In this document: piece by piece, positions 56,932 through 64,000 of the stretch | How positions within the stretch are numbered: the stretch's first letter is position 1 | Layout: every line of letters begins with the position of its first letter | NCBI GenBank assembly: GCA_021776735.1 | Contig: JAJFFH010000058.1 | Span: 62,001 to 126,000 of the forward strand | Reading direction: 5' to 3' | DNA length: 64,000 nt | Source: Planctomycetota bacterium | GTDB taxonomy: Bacteria > Planctomycetota > PLA2 | The notes under the pieces: model-generated | The model's input: the letters and a program-made list of their open reading frames with translations, nothing else | Told to the model about the DNA's origin: nothing | The model's database searches: none | Program-made: the position numbers and the translations under genes

Positions 56932-57443
56932 CGCTTTTTCTTTCCGTCGTCCGCCAACTCGCCCGCGAGCCCCCGGAAGAGATTCGCCAGCGCCGCCCGA
57001 TCCGTCTTCTCGTGTCTCAACTCGGCCACGGCACGGTCGAGTGCTGCGGTCGCCTCGCTGTGATTCGCGCGCATTTCTTCGCCGAGGGCCTTGCCCTGCG
57101 CGTGCAGCTCCTCTTGTAGCGTCCGTTCCGCGTCCGAAAGCTGCTCCCCGATCTTCGCCACGTTGTCCTTCAGCGAACCCGCGAGCTTGTCGACCGAGGC
57201 GCCCCGTTCCTTGTGCTCCTTGTCGATACGCTCACCGAGCCGTTGGACCTCGGCCTTCAAGTCTGCCTGCATGGCCTCCAGCGCCTTTCGCAACCGCTTC
57301 TCAACGCCCGCCAACTCGGCGTCATGCCGCTGGACCTGGGCACCGAACAGGAGGTCGCGGATCTTTTCGAGATTGGAAGCACCGGAAAGGATCTCGGGCG
57401 GGAGCGCATCTCCCGCCGGGGTCTTCTTGTCGTTCTTCGCCAT
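56928..57443 (-). CDS. Coiled-coil protein, first gene of the GTPase operon
   Basis: 171 residues, almost wholly a long coiled coil (about 30-150; KIRDLLFGAQVQRHDAELAG, KLAGSLKDNVAKIGEQLSDA) with a basic end (DDGKKKR). No signal peptide or membrane helix, so it is cytoplasmic. ATG 57443 (MAKNDKKTP) is chosen by composition; the frame is open further upstream. Its stop overlaps the start of the membrane protein gene by 4 nt, the first of three such overlaps in the operon. A scaffold for the membrane/GTPase complex is inferred. Confidence 0.8.
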   Translation of the reverse strand: MAKNDKKTPAGDALPPEILSGASNLEKIRDLLFGAQVQRHDAELAGVEKRLRKALEAMQADLKAEVQRLGERIDKEHKERGASVDKLAGSLKDNVAKIGEQLSDAERTLQEELHAQGKALGEEMRANHSEATAALDRAVAELRHEKTDRAALANLFRGLAGELADDGKKKR

Positions 57444-57581
57444 CCCCCCAAGTGTGCCAGACAGGGCGACTAACACGCCACCCCGACTCTGACCCGCAAG
57501 GACCCAAAATCCGCTCCGAGATCGCCGTATCGCTGATTTCGGATCCGTGTTTGCAACGGTGATGGGCTCAGGAGGTGCCCG

Positions 57582-58301
57582 ATGAGACTCGCCACCCTCT
57601 TCGTTCTTGCTGCTGCCGCCCTTGCCGGGCCGCCGCCGATGGTCGTCGCCGAGACCACCGCGCAGATCAAGCGGAACCTCAAACGCGGGGACTTTGTCGC
57701 CGTCCGCGCGGCCTACGGGCGAGCATTCAACATCCGCGAACGCTACGACGATCGACGCTTGGCGCCCGTGATCCGCGCCATCGGCGGCGGGGTCCGTCAC
57801 AAGGACCCGGCCATCGCCCTGTTGTCGGTCGAAGCCTTGGAACGCATGCGCGCCGACGATTCAACGCGCTACTTCCTGCACCTGCTGAAAGTGGCGAAAA
57901 CGCTGAAAGAGGACCAGCGACCCCTCCATCTGGCAGCAATCCGCGCGGCGGGCGTCATCCACGGTCCCCGTTCGGGACCGCACCTGTCGCGTCTGTTGCA
58001 CCACGAGGACCGGCAGGTCGCCGTGGCAGCCGCGAATGCGCTGTCGGGCTACCGGCTGATCGATGCCAAGCTGAAGCGGGCGTTGGTGCGCCGGCTGGCG
58101 CTCGACCTGTCTCGGCTCGAAAAGCGCAAGCCACGCGCGACCCTGGACAGGGAGCGCGTCGCCGCCGTCACGAGCACGCTCGTCGCGACTCTGGTGAAGT
58201 TGACCGGAGACGAAACCATCGCTACGTCGGCCGATGTCCGCATCTGGATCCGCAAGGAGAAGGAGAAAATCGCCGCGCAGAATTCCGCGTTTTCGCGCTG
58301 A
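57582..58301 (+). CDS. Small secreted HEAT-repeat protein
   Basis: 239 residues. AGGAGGTG before ATG 57582 is a strong ribosome binding site. A signal peptide (MRLATLFVLAAAALAGPPP) is followed by about four HEAT-type helical repeats (AIALLSVEALERMRAD, LAAIRAAGVIHG, VAVAAANALSGYR). No catalytic motif. It separates the two GTPase gene sets and is on the opposite strand, so it probably entered or was kept between them independently. Confidence 0.85.
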   Translation: MRLATLFVLAAAALAGPPPMVVAETTAQIKRNLKRGDFVAVRAAYGRAFNIRERYDDRRLAPVIRAIGGGVRHKDPAIALLSVEALERMRADDSTRYFLHLLKVAKTLKEDQRPLHLAAIRAAGVIHGPRSGPHLSRLLHHEDRQVAVAAANALSGYRLIDAKLKRALVRRLALDLSRLEKRKPRATLDRERVAAVTSTLVATLVKLTGDETIATSADVRIWIRKEKEKIAAQNSAFSR

Positions 58302-58327
58302 CCGACCTGCCGGGCTCGGCGCCGCCG

Positions 58328-59056
58328 TCAAGGCTGGCCGGAATCTTCGCGAAAAAGAACGGCCCAGGCGTCGCCGCCCAGGGTCGGTGCCGCGTAGCCG
58401 GTCCAGCCCTGGACGGCGATGCTCTTTGCCTTTCCCGTCACCGCCGCTTCGGACGTCAGGCGCACCACCTCCGCTTCCGATGTGCCCAGCGCGCCCGCTG
58501 GATGGCAGGCCAGCACGACGCCCGCGCCATCGACCTGCAGCGCCACCCCGCACCCCGCGACGGCCTGGATCAGCGCGCGATGCTGCGCCTCGGCCCCCGC
58601 GGCACGCGCGCGCGCCGACGCATCCAGACTGTGCTCGAGAAGTTGACCCCGAACTTGCTGGAGCGTCTCCGCGCTCCGCTCGAATGAACCGGTCACGCAC
58701 TCGACGACCAGCACGTGTTCCTTGCCCGATACGAGCGCGCGCGCTTGTAACGGCCGTTCGTTCTCGACCCACGGGTCCGAGCGCAGGCTGCCGCCTCCTT
58801 TTCGCCCCGCCCCCGAGCCCCCTTCTTCACCTCGGTCCCCGTGGTCCCAGTGCTCCTCCGCGTCGGGCAGGAAAGAGGCGAGAAACGCAAAGCACTCCAA
58901 GACATCCAGGACATCGCCGTCCGTACGCTTTTGCTCCGGAAACATCCGCCGATACCACGCGGGCGTCTCCCCCACGAGCACGAGCCGTTCCTTCTTGCGC
59001 CGCAACACCAAGAGTCCGGAGTCGGCGGCGATCGCGTCCCAGGGAAAACGCGCCAT
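58328..59056 (-). CDS. PAS-like partner protein of small GTPase, copy 2
   Basis: 242 residues, homologous to the protein at 53964-54695. The same N-terminal PAS-like pattern is seen (SGLLVLRRKKERLVLVG, WYRRMFPE, FAFLASFLPDAEEHW), then a helical linker and a C-terminal small domain. After FPE the paralogues differ: copy 1 has GAQSRVVDANERF, whereas this copy has QKRTDGDVLDVLECF, where the TDGD residues come from a dispersed repeat element. ATG 59056 shares a base with the GTPase stop; GTG 59059 would give a GTGA overlap as in copy 1. Role as for copy 1. Confidence 0.82.
   Translation of the reverse strand: MARFPWDAIAADSGLLVLRRKKERLVLVGETPAWYRRMFPEQKRTDGDVLDVLECFAFLASFLPDAEEHWDHGDRGEEGGSGAGRKGGGSLRSDPWVENERPLQARALVSGKEHVLVVECVTGSFERSAETLQQVRGQLLEHSLDASARARAAGAEAQHRALIQAVAGCGVALQVDGAGVVLACHPAGALGTSEAEVVRLTSEAAVTGKAKSIAVQGWTGYAAPTLGGDAWAVLFREDSGQP
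58912..58935 (-). repeat. Dispersed palindromic repeat inside PAS-like partner copy 2
   Basis: The core CATCGCCGTCCGT (58912-58924) is followed by ACGCTTTTGC. It is read on the minus strand in frame as KRTDGDV. The paralogue at 53964-54695 lacks it, so its arrival can be dated to after the duplication or its removal inferred. Confidence 0.75.
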
Positions 59057-59550
59057 CACGAAACCATGCGGCGCGCGAGATCGGCAAACGCCTCCTCGAC
59101 GTTCGCACCCGTCTTCGCGCTCGTCTTGAGCACGGTCCATCCGAGGTTGATCGCCGGCTTGATGTGCTCGTCGGTGAGCGCCCACTCGTCCTCGAGATCC
59201 GCCTTGTTGAGCAGGAGCGTGAACGGCACGTCGCCCGCGGTCTGCTGCGCGCGCTGATGCAATTCGAACACGATTCGCATCGTCTCGGGCCGCGTCCCAT
59301 CTGCGACAAGAAGAAAGCCGTGCGTCCCGCGCAGGTAGGAGAGCCGCACCTTCTGAAAGTCATCCTCGCCGTAGATGTCCCAGAGCATCAGCCCTACCGT
59401 GCTTCCGTCGACCTCGACCTCTTTCTTGTCGATCGCCACGCCCACGGTGGTTTGGTACTTGTCCTCGAAGATGCTGTGGACAAAGCGCTTGACGAGGCTC
59501 GTCTTGCCCACGGCATAGGAGCCCAGCATGCAGATCTTTTTTTGGAGCAC
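59056..59550 (-). CDS. Rab/Ras-like small GTPase, copy 2
   Basis: 164 residues. P-loop GSYAVGKTSL, switch I Thr in YQTTVGVAI, G3 LWDIYGED, G4 NKADL, G5 TSAKTG. It is close to copy 1 along its whole length and shares the Gln-to-Glu change in G3. GTG 59550 (VLQKKICMLG) gives the same start point as copy 1. Here the coiled-coil and membrane-protein genes do not precede it; it may share those partners with copy 1. Confidence 0.94.
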   Translation of the reverse strand: MLQKKICMLGSYAVGKTSLVKRFVHSIFEDKYQTTVGVAIDKKEVEVDGSTVGLMLWDIYGEDDFQKVRLSYLRGTHGFLLVADGTRPETMRIVFELHQRAQQTAGDVPFTLLLNKADLEDEWALTDEHIKPAINLGWTVLKTSAKTGANVEEAFADLARRMVS

Positions 59551-59623
59551 GGGGGACAGTGTACTGGTTTTGGAGGGGGCGCGGGGGTAACGCCCAGCCG
59601 TGCGCCACAACCCCCGTTCCTCG

Positions 59624-59664
59624 ATTCTGCGCTTCTGCGTTTTCGCGGTTGACTCAGACCAGCC
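59624..59664 (+). repeat. Second dispersed motif, copy near the acyltransferase gene end
   Basis: ATTCTGCGCTTCTGCG...GGTTGACTCAGACCAG. A close relative is at 29583-29615 (ATTCTCTGCGTTTCTGCG-GTGACTTCAACCAG). Both lie just beyond gene ends. Motifs of this look are seen as dispersed repeats in several bacterial genomes. Confidence 0.55.
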
Positions 59665-59670
59665 TCCCCA

Positions 59671-60552
59671 TCATCCAAGCCCGGCGATGGGCCAGATCAC
59701 GTCGCGCACGAACGGCGGGTGGAACACGAGCGGAACCGGGATCAGGACGCACGCAGCGGTCCACGCGCGGGAGGCGATCTTGAAGCGCCGCTCGATCAGC
59801 ACCAGCAGACCGTGGAGGCAAAAGTACAGCGTCGGCAGGCCGAAGCACGCGCGCACGGGAAGGCTCAGGACAACCTCGTGGAGCACGGCGGAGAACGCGA
59901 AGCCGGCCAGCGTCGCCACGCCGCCGGGATAGCGGCGCAGGCGGCGATACACCGTGTCCTGCACCATCTCCGTAAAGGGTACGTTCCAGCGCCGCGACCA
60001 GAATTCGGCGAGCGTCGCGGACCGGTGCGGCGCTCGGAACGGCTCGCGACAGTCGAAGCCGAGCCCGCGACACAGTGCCGTCGCAACGCGAAAAAGACCG
60101 AAGTGCAGCACGAACGAGAGACCGACCAACAACGGCAGCGTTGCGAGCCACGGCCGCAAACGCAAGACGAAAGCCACGCCGATCAAGAGCGTACCGACGG
60201 CGATGTACGCCAACCCGCGCAGCGCATCGCGTCCGGCACCCGGGCGTTGCGCGCGACGTGCGAAAGGCCGCTGTCGCATCCCCGGCCAAAGAAGCGCGAA
60301 CGCGAGCCACGGCAACATGGGCAGCCGCTCGCCGCGTGACGCCGCCTCGGCCGTAACCACCGCCTTCATCCAGAGGAAGGTCGCGAGCACCAGCACGAGC
60401 ATCCGCGTGCCCCCGCTCTCGCCCCGGCACACGACATGGAACGTCCCGATCGCGACCGGACCCGCCACCCACGCAAGCGCGCGACCACCGCGGCGCATCA
60501 GCAGGCCGAGCACGAGCAAAAGCGTGAGGACACCGCCGGAGAGCCAGAGCAT
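59671..60552 (-). CDS. MBOAT / wax-synthase-like membrane O-acyltransferase
   Basis: 293 residues with about eight hydrophobic helices. The wax-synthase/MBOAT signature is clear: SATLAEFWSRRWNVPFTEM followed by RRYPGGVATLAGFAFSAVLHEVVLS, where the His-Glu pair is the probable active site. It would transfer an acyl group to a lipid alcohol, sugar or cell-surface polymer in the membrane. ATG 60552 (MLWLSGGVL) begins directly with a membrane helix; GTG 60582 is an alternative. It is divergent from the secreted Cys/His protein gene. Confidence 0.87.
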   Translation of the reverse strand: MLWLSGGVLTLLLVLGLLMRRGGRALAWVAGPVAIGTFHVVCRGESGGTRMLVLVLATFLWMKAVVTAEAASRGERLPMLPWLAFALLWPGMRQRPFARRAQRPGAGRDALRGLAYIAVGTLLIGVAFVLRLRPWLATLPLLVGLSFVLHFGLFRVATALCRGLGFDCREPFRAPHRSATLAEFWSRRWNVPFTEMVQDTVYRRLRRYPGGVATLAGFAFSAVLHEVVLSLPVRACFGLPTLYFCLHGLLVLIERRFKIASRAWTAACVLIPVPLVFHPPFVRDVIWPIAGLG

Positions 60553-60665
60553 ATCGGGCGCCGGAACCCGGTAGCCGCTCACGAAAGGTTCGACCAGCAG
60601 CAGGCGCCGAAGACAACGGCCAGGAAACCGAAGATCAGGGCGAAGCCATAGTGGGCCACGACAGT

Positions 60666-60682
60666 GTATCGCCGTCCGTTTG
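60666..60682 (-). repeat. Dispersed palindromic repeat, single arm
   Basis: TATCGCCGTCCGTTTGC: the core with C-to-T at the first base. It lies between the divergent acyltransferase and Cys/His protein genes, so it may sit in or near their promoters. Confidence 0.65.
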
Positions 60683-60757
60683 CCTTGGTCCGGCATCAAG
60701 CGGTGCCGTTGACAGCGCGGGACGGATTGCCCACAATGGGCAGTCAGGGAGGTTGCG

Positions 60758-62014
60758 ATGCGCACTGTGCATTGGTCATGTCTTGTGGGCTTGCTTGCGG
60801 CCCTTGCGGGTCTCTCCGGCACGGCCTACGCGCAGGACGGGAGCCCCCAGACCTTCACCATCGTCGATGGACCGGGGCGCGGCACAGTCGTCGTCGCCCG
60901 CGATGGCATCGTCACGAATAGCGGCGACCAACCGACGTCCGGCTCCATCTCCGGGGGCGAGAGCGGTTGTCCCGAGCGCGCGTTCAATCTCGATGGACGC
61001 ACGTTCGTCACCGATGACCATTTCCACGGGGTGCTCAACGGCGTGAACGACCCCAACCCGAACGGCTGCGGACACGGGCGCGCCGTACTCGGCGACTTCG
61101 GCGCACTCCTCAATCCAGGCGGCGGGAACGGCGGCGGCAACGGCGGAGGGGCGAACGGAGGCCAGCAGGGCGGCAACAACGGCGCGGATCAGGCGAATCG
61201 AAACCTGCGCCTAAACGACAAGGGCAAGGACGCCGGTGCGGGTGCGGATGGCGGCCCGGCGGTCTCGCTGGACGACGCCGTGAACCGTTCCGACGCGCAG
61301 CAATCGGTCCGCGGAACGCCGAACGTCATTCCGGGCGTGAGCGCCGGTCTCGCCGCACTGTACTACCGCCTCTTCGGGGGGCCCGCCGACAAGACGTCCG
61401 AGGAGCAAAGAGACGAGCGGCTCAACACGATCCTCGACAAGTACGAGGGCACGGGCAACATCGTCGGTACCGCCGAGGCGTTCTACGAATTCGACCAGTG
61501 GCACCGAGACGAGTTCGGGGATCCCTACTTCGCCTGGAGTCTCGAGAACCACGAGCAGGGCGTGATCAAGGCCAAGACACCGGACGACATGAATCGTGTT
61601 CGCGTGATGTGCTGCTACGAATTTGTTCACTACTGCGCCTGGGTCGCGGGCGATCGAACGTCCCTTTCCGTCGCGGGCGGGCAGATCCCGCGGTGGAAGT
61701 TCAACGAGACCCGCATGCTCGAGAACCTGGATGACGTCTCGGGCGACACGTCGGAGGCGGGCCGCGGCAAGATCGTCATCGGTGTCCACGACGACCCCGA
61801 CATGAACAACCAGGGAGGCTTTTGTCACATCGGGATCGCGGTGGGCGACAACAGGATCCTGAGCCTCTCCTCGAACGGGCTCGAGTTCGAGGAGATCACC
61901 GGCGATGACGACACGTGCTTTCCCCAGGAGCAGTACACGACGATCAAGCAGGGTGACTACCGGTACGGCGCCCAGAACGCCGCGCCGACATCACCAACCC
62001 CGGACGACAAGTAG
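60758..62014 (+). CDS. Secreted NlpC/P60- or CHAP-like Cys/His protein
   Basis: 418 residues. GGGAGG upstream of ATG 60758. A signal peptide (SCLVGLLAALAGLSGTAYA) is followed by a beta region and a Gly/Asn-rich linker (GGGNGGGNGGGANGG). The C-terminal about 190 residues contain VMCCYEFVHYCAW and, about 70 residues later, GFCHIGIAVGDNRILSLSSNG, the Cys and His arrangement of papain-like NlpC/P60, CHAP or LRAT folds. Function could be a peptidoglycan or protein amidase; not certain. It is followed after 1 nt by the TPR-barrel gene. Confidence 0.75.
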   Translation: MRTVHWSCLVGLLAALAGLSGTAYAQDGSPQTFTIVDGPGRGTVVVARDGIVTNSGDQPTSGSISGGESGCPERAFNLDGRTFVTDDHFHGVLNGVNDPNPNGCGHGRAVLGDFGALLNPGGGNGGGNGGGANGGQQGGNNGADQANRNLRLNDKGKDAGAGADGGPAVSLDDAVNRSDAQQSVRGTPNVIPGVSAGLAALYYRLFGGPADKTSEEQRDERLNTILDKYEGTGNIVGTAEAFYEFDQWHRDEFGDPYFAWSLENHEQGVIKAKTPDDMNRVRVMCCYEFVHYCAWVAGDRTSLSVAGGQIPRWKFNETRMLENLDDVSGDTSEAGRGKIVIGVHDDPDMNNQGGFCHIGIAVGDNRILSLSSNGLEFEEITGDDDTCFPQEQYTTIKQGDYRYGAQNAAPTSPTPDDK

Positions 62015-62015
62015 C

Positions 62016-63563
62016 ATGGATCAGGGAACTCCTCGCCGCCCCCGGGCCCTCTTTTTGAGGCCTCGTGTGACACGGAGCGCCTCGATCGCATTGCTCGCGA
62101 CCCTTGTCCTTCCCTCGCTCTCGCAGGCGTCGGAAGAGTCCGACCGGCTGATGAAGGAGGGCCGCGCTCACCTGACCGCGCAGCGTTTCGAACCGGCGCT
62201 CAAAAGCTTCGACGAGGCGATTCGTGCGGAGCCCGCCGCCAAGGATGCGCACTTCATGCGCGCGATGGCGCTCAACCGGCTGGGCCGCTTCAAGGAGGCG
62301 CACAAGACGCTGCGCTACTGCATGCACCTGCGCGTCCTCCACCAGGAGCTGTACTTCGAGCTGGGCTGGACCTACCTCGGAATCGACGACTACGACCGGG
62401 CCATCCGCAACCTCGAGATCTACGAGCGCCGGCTCCCGGGCCGCGGGCAGACCAGCGAATTCCTCGGACGAGCCCATTTCCACAAGGGCAACCTGGACCG
62501 CGCGCGGGAACTTCTTGCGCAGGCGATCCGGCGCGACGCGAACCTGCGCCCCACGGTCGAGTACTACCTCGCCCGGATCGACGAGAAGCAGGGCCGCCCG
62601 AAAGAGGCGCGCGACCGGCTGCGCCTCGTCGTCGAGCAGTACCTCGATTCCCCGTTTGCGCGCGAACTCGCGCGTCGCATCGGAGGCACACGCGCCAAGC
62701 CATGGCAACTCGTCGTGTCCGCCGGCATCGGCTACGACTCCAACGTCATCGCCCTCGGCGAGGGCCAGCCGCTCCCGATCAACATCTCCAGCAAGGACTC
62801 GGCCCAGTTCTCGTTCGGCGCCGATTTCAGCTACCGCTGGACCCTGGACAGCGAATCCAGCGTCGATGCCGGCTACAGCCTGGCGGGCGTCGCGTACGAG
62901 GGCGGCCTCTCGGAATTCTTCCAGATCGACCACTACCTGTACGGCCGCTACCGCCGCAAGATCACGGACGTGGTCACGGCGACGCTGCGCCTCGCGGACC
63001 AGTTCAGCCAGTTCGACGGGCGCGGATTCCGCAACCAGGTCACGCTGCGCCCGGCACTCGAGTGGCGCCAGGCAACGAACGCCCTTGCGGAATTCGCCTA
63101 CACCGCGGGCTTCAACGCGTACCTGTTCGACGCCACCGTTCCGGCCCAGGATCGCGACGGGACAAGCCACACGCTGAGCCTGCTGCAACACGTCGCCTGC
63201 CGCAAAGGCGCGGTCCGCTTCCGGGCGGGATACTCCCACGAATTCAACAACGCCGACGGCGGCGACTACGACTTCGACTCCGGCGCGTTCGTCATCGGGA
63301 CCAACATGCGCCTGCCCGCCGAACTCCGGCTCGACCTCTCGTTTCGCTACACGGCGTTCGACTACGACAATCCAAACTCCAACAACGGCTTCACCGCCGC
63401 CCGCGACGACGACCTGAGCCAGGTCTCGGTGTACCTCTCGCGAAGAGTCGACGCGAGGACCACGATCTATTTCCGGTTCGACTACACGAACAACTCGTCC
63501 AACATCGCCGTGTTCGACTACGACCGCGAGGTGTTCAGGTTCGGCGTCATCCTCCGCTTCTGA
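62016..63563 (+). CDS. TPR protein with C-terminal outer-membrane beta-barrel
   Basis: 515 residues. A signal peptide (SASIALLATLVLPSLSQA) is followed by about five TPR units (residues 45-230; HFMRAMALNRLGRFKEAHKT, YLGIDDYDRAIRNL, AHFHKGNLDRARELL). A 14- to 16-strand barrel follows, beginning VSAGIGYDSNVIALG and ending FRFGVILRF. The layout resembles PgaA-, AlgK/AlgE- and Slam-type export systems, where TPRs guide a substrate to the barrel. ATG 62016 is 1 nt after the stop of the Cys/His protein gene, so the two are surely one operon. Confidence 0.87.
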   Translation: MDQGTPRRPRALFLRPRVTRSASIALLATLVLPSLSQASEESDRLMKEGRAHLTAQRFEPALKSFDEAIRAEPAAKDAHFMRAMALNRLGRFKEAHKTLRYCMHLRVLHQELYFELGWTYLGIDDYDRAIRNLEIYERRLPGRGQTSEFLGRAHFHKGNLDRARELLAQAIRRDANLRPTVEYYLARIDEKQGRPKEARDRLRLVVEQYLDSPFARELARRIGGTRAKPWQLVVSAGIGYDSNVIALGEGQPLPINISSKDSAQFSFGADFSYRWTLDSESSVDAGYSLAGVAYEGGLSEFFQIDHYLYGRYRRKITDVVTATLRLADQFSQFDGRGFRNQVTLRPALEWRQATNALAEFAYTAGFNAYLFDATVPAQDRDGTSHTLSLLQHVACRKGAVRFRAGYSHEFNNADGGDYDFDSGAFVIGTNMRLPAELRLDLSFRYTAFDYDNPNSNNGFTAARDDDLSQVSVYLSRRVDARTTIYFRFDYTNNSSNIAVFDYDREVFRFGVILRF

Positions 63564-63591
63564 CGCGCCGTCAGGGTCCACTGGCAGCACC

Positions 63592-63650
63592 CCGGAAGAC
63601 AGCTGCACGACGGCGATTCATTTCGAACATCGCCGTCCGTTTGCTTCCCC
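63592..63650. repeat. Dispersed palindromic repeat, full inverted pair (REPIN-like)
   Basis: The left arm carries GCACGACGGCGATT (63605-63618). The right arm CATCGCCGTCCGTTTGC is at 63628-63644. Outer CCGGAAG pairs with CTTCCCCGG. The loop is about 9 nt. It lies between the convergent TPR-barrel and FG-GAP genes. Confidence 0.8.
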
Positions 63651-63654
63651 GGGA

Positions 63655-64000
63655 TCATCCGTTGCGCTGTTTCGGCGGTTTGGCGGGCTTCGGCTTCCTG
63701 CTCTTGGCCGGCTTGCGCAGGTACAGCCAGACCCAGCCGTGCATGTGTTCGTTGCCCATTTTCTGCGGTACGCGGTGGTCGTGGAAATCGCCGACCAGGA
63801 GATCCATGGCGCCGTCGCCGTTCCAGTCGACGACCCACGGCTTGGCCCGCATCGCGCACATCTCGTTGGTCCGACAGCGCTTCTCGACGAACCGTCCGCC
63901 CTTCCCGGGCAGCAGGACGACGCCTTGCGCCAGTCGCGGCACCTTGCGCGTGCCGACGTTCTTGAACAGGATCACGCTGCCGCGATCGTCGCCGACCAGC
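63655..64000 (-). CDS. FG-GAP/VCBS repeat protein, C-terminal part only
   Basis: The reading frame runs off the window end (its upstream part is beyond 64000). The visible part has an FG-GAP-type calcium-binding blade (WVVDWNGDGAMDLLVGDFHD) preceded by another (LVGDDRGSVILFKNVG), and a Lys/Pro-rich tail (KPAKSRKPKPAKPPKQRNG). Such proteins form beta-propellers and are commonly exported in planctomycete-like bacteria. Its N-terminus and domain order cannot be seen. Confidence 0.8.
   Translation of the reverse strand, partial: LVGDDRGSVILFKNVGTRKVPRLAQGVVLLPGKGGRFVEKRCRTNEMCAMRAKPWVVDWNGDGAMDLLVGDFHDHRVPQKMGNEHMHGWVWLYLRKPAKSRKPKPAKPPKQRNG

Overview
The window is a GC-rich (by eye about two-thirds G+C), gene-dense stretch of a diderm bacterium. 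Signal peptides, outer-membrane beta-barrels ending in Phe, DUF481 and TPR-barrel proteins, many secreted HEAT-repeat proteins, a VWA protein, a Ser/Thr kinase fused to a membrane segment, DUF4838 and PNGase-F-like secreted proteins, and Rab-like small GTPases fit a Planctomycetota-like or other PVC/uncultured lineage better than a proteobacterium. This placement is an inference, because there is no rRNA gene here. I see no tRNA, rRNA, CRISPR array, transposase or prophage.

Layout. 0.2-2.6 kb: two overlapping PilT/GspE-like ATPases with altered P-loops. 2.7-7.1 kb (minus): a GAF-sigma54 activator coupled to a bifunctional homocysteine methyltransferase/MTHFR, then a LysR regulator. 7.2-11.9 kb: a thioredoxin-like gene with an in-frame TGA, a cyclophilin-like secreted protein and a DUF4838 protein. 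11.9-17.8 kb: alpha/beta hydrolase overlapping carB, a Cys-rich/basic protein, and a membrane protein. 17.9-20.1 kb: HEAT-VWA protein and a histidine phosphatase. 20.3-24.9 kb: three tandem paralogous porins. 25.7-28.4 kb: PilZ protein, Ser/Thr kinase and a small protein. 28.6-31.0 kb: cobalamin adenosyltransferase, small membrane protein and two secreted proteins. 31.4-35.6 kb: a swivel-first aconitase-family protein, an EamA transporter, and a second thioredoxin-like gene with an in-frame TGA at its expected redox loop. 35.6-46.5 kb: very large secreted HEAT, lipoprotein-like and hydrolase proteins. 46.6-53.6 kb (minus): two peptidase-MA-like paralogues, a PNGase-F-like protein, a DUF481 protein and an MscS channel. 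54.0-59.6 kb: a small-GTPase/PAS-like operon whose GTPase and partner genes occur twice. 59.7-64 kb: MBOAT-like acyltransferase, a secreted Cys/His protein paired with a TPR/outer-membrane barrel, and the end of an FG-GAP protein.

Two things stand out. First, a dispersed palindromic repeat with core ACGGACGGCGATG (reverse complement CATCGCCGTCCGT) occurs about 16 times. It appears as single arms and as inverted pairs forming REPIN-like hairpins between genes. It also lies inside at least five genuine coding sequences; in four it is read as x-TDGD-x and in one as TSPSVR. Second, an operon with three 4-nt gene overlaps encodes a coiled-coil protein, a one-helix membrane protein with a longin/roadblock-like segment, a Rab-like GTPase and a PAS-like partner. 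The last two genes are duplicated 4 kb away. I read this as a membrane-linked small-GTPase signalling module.
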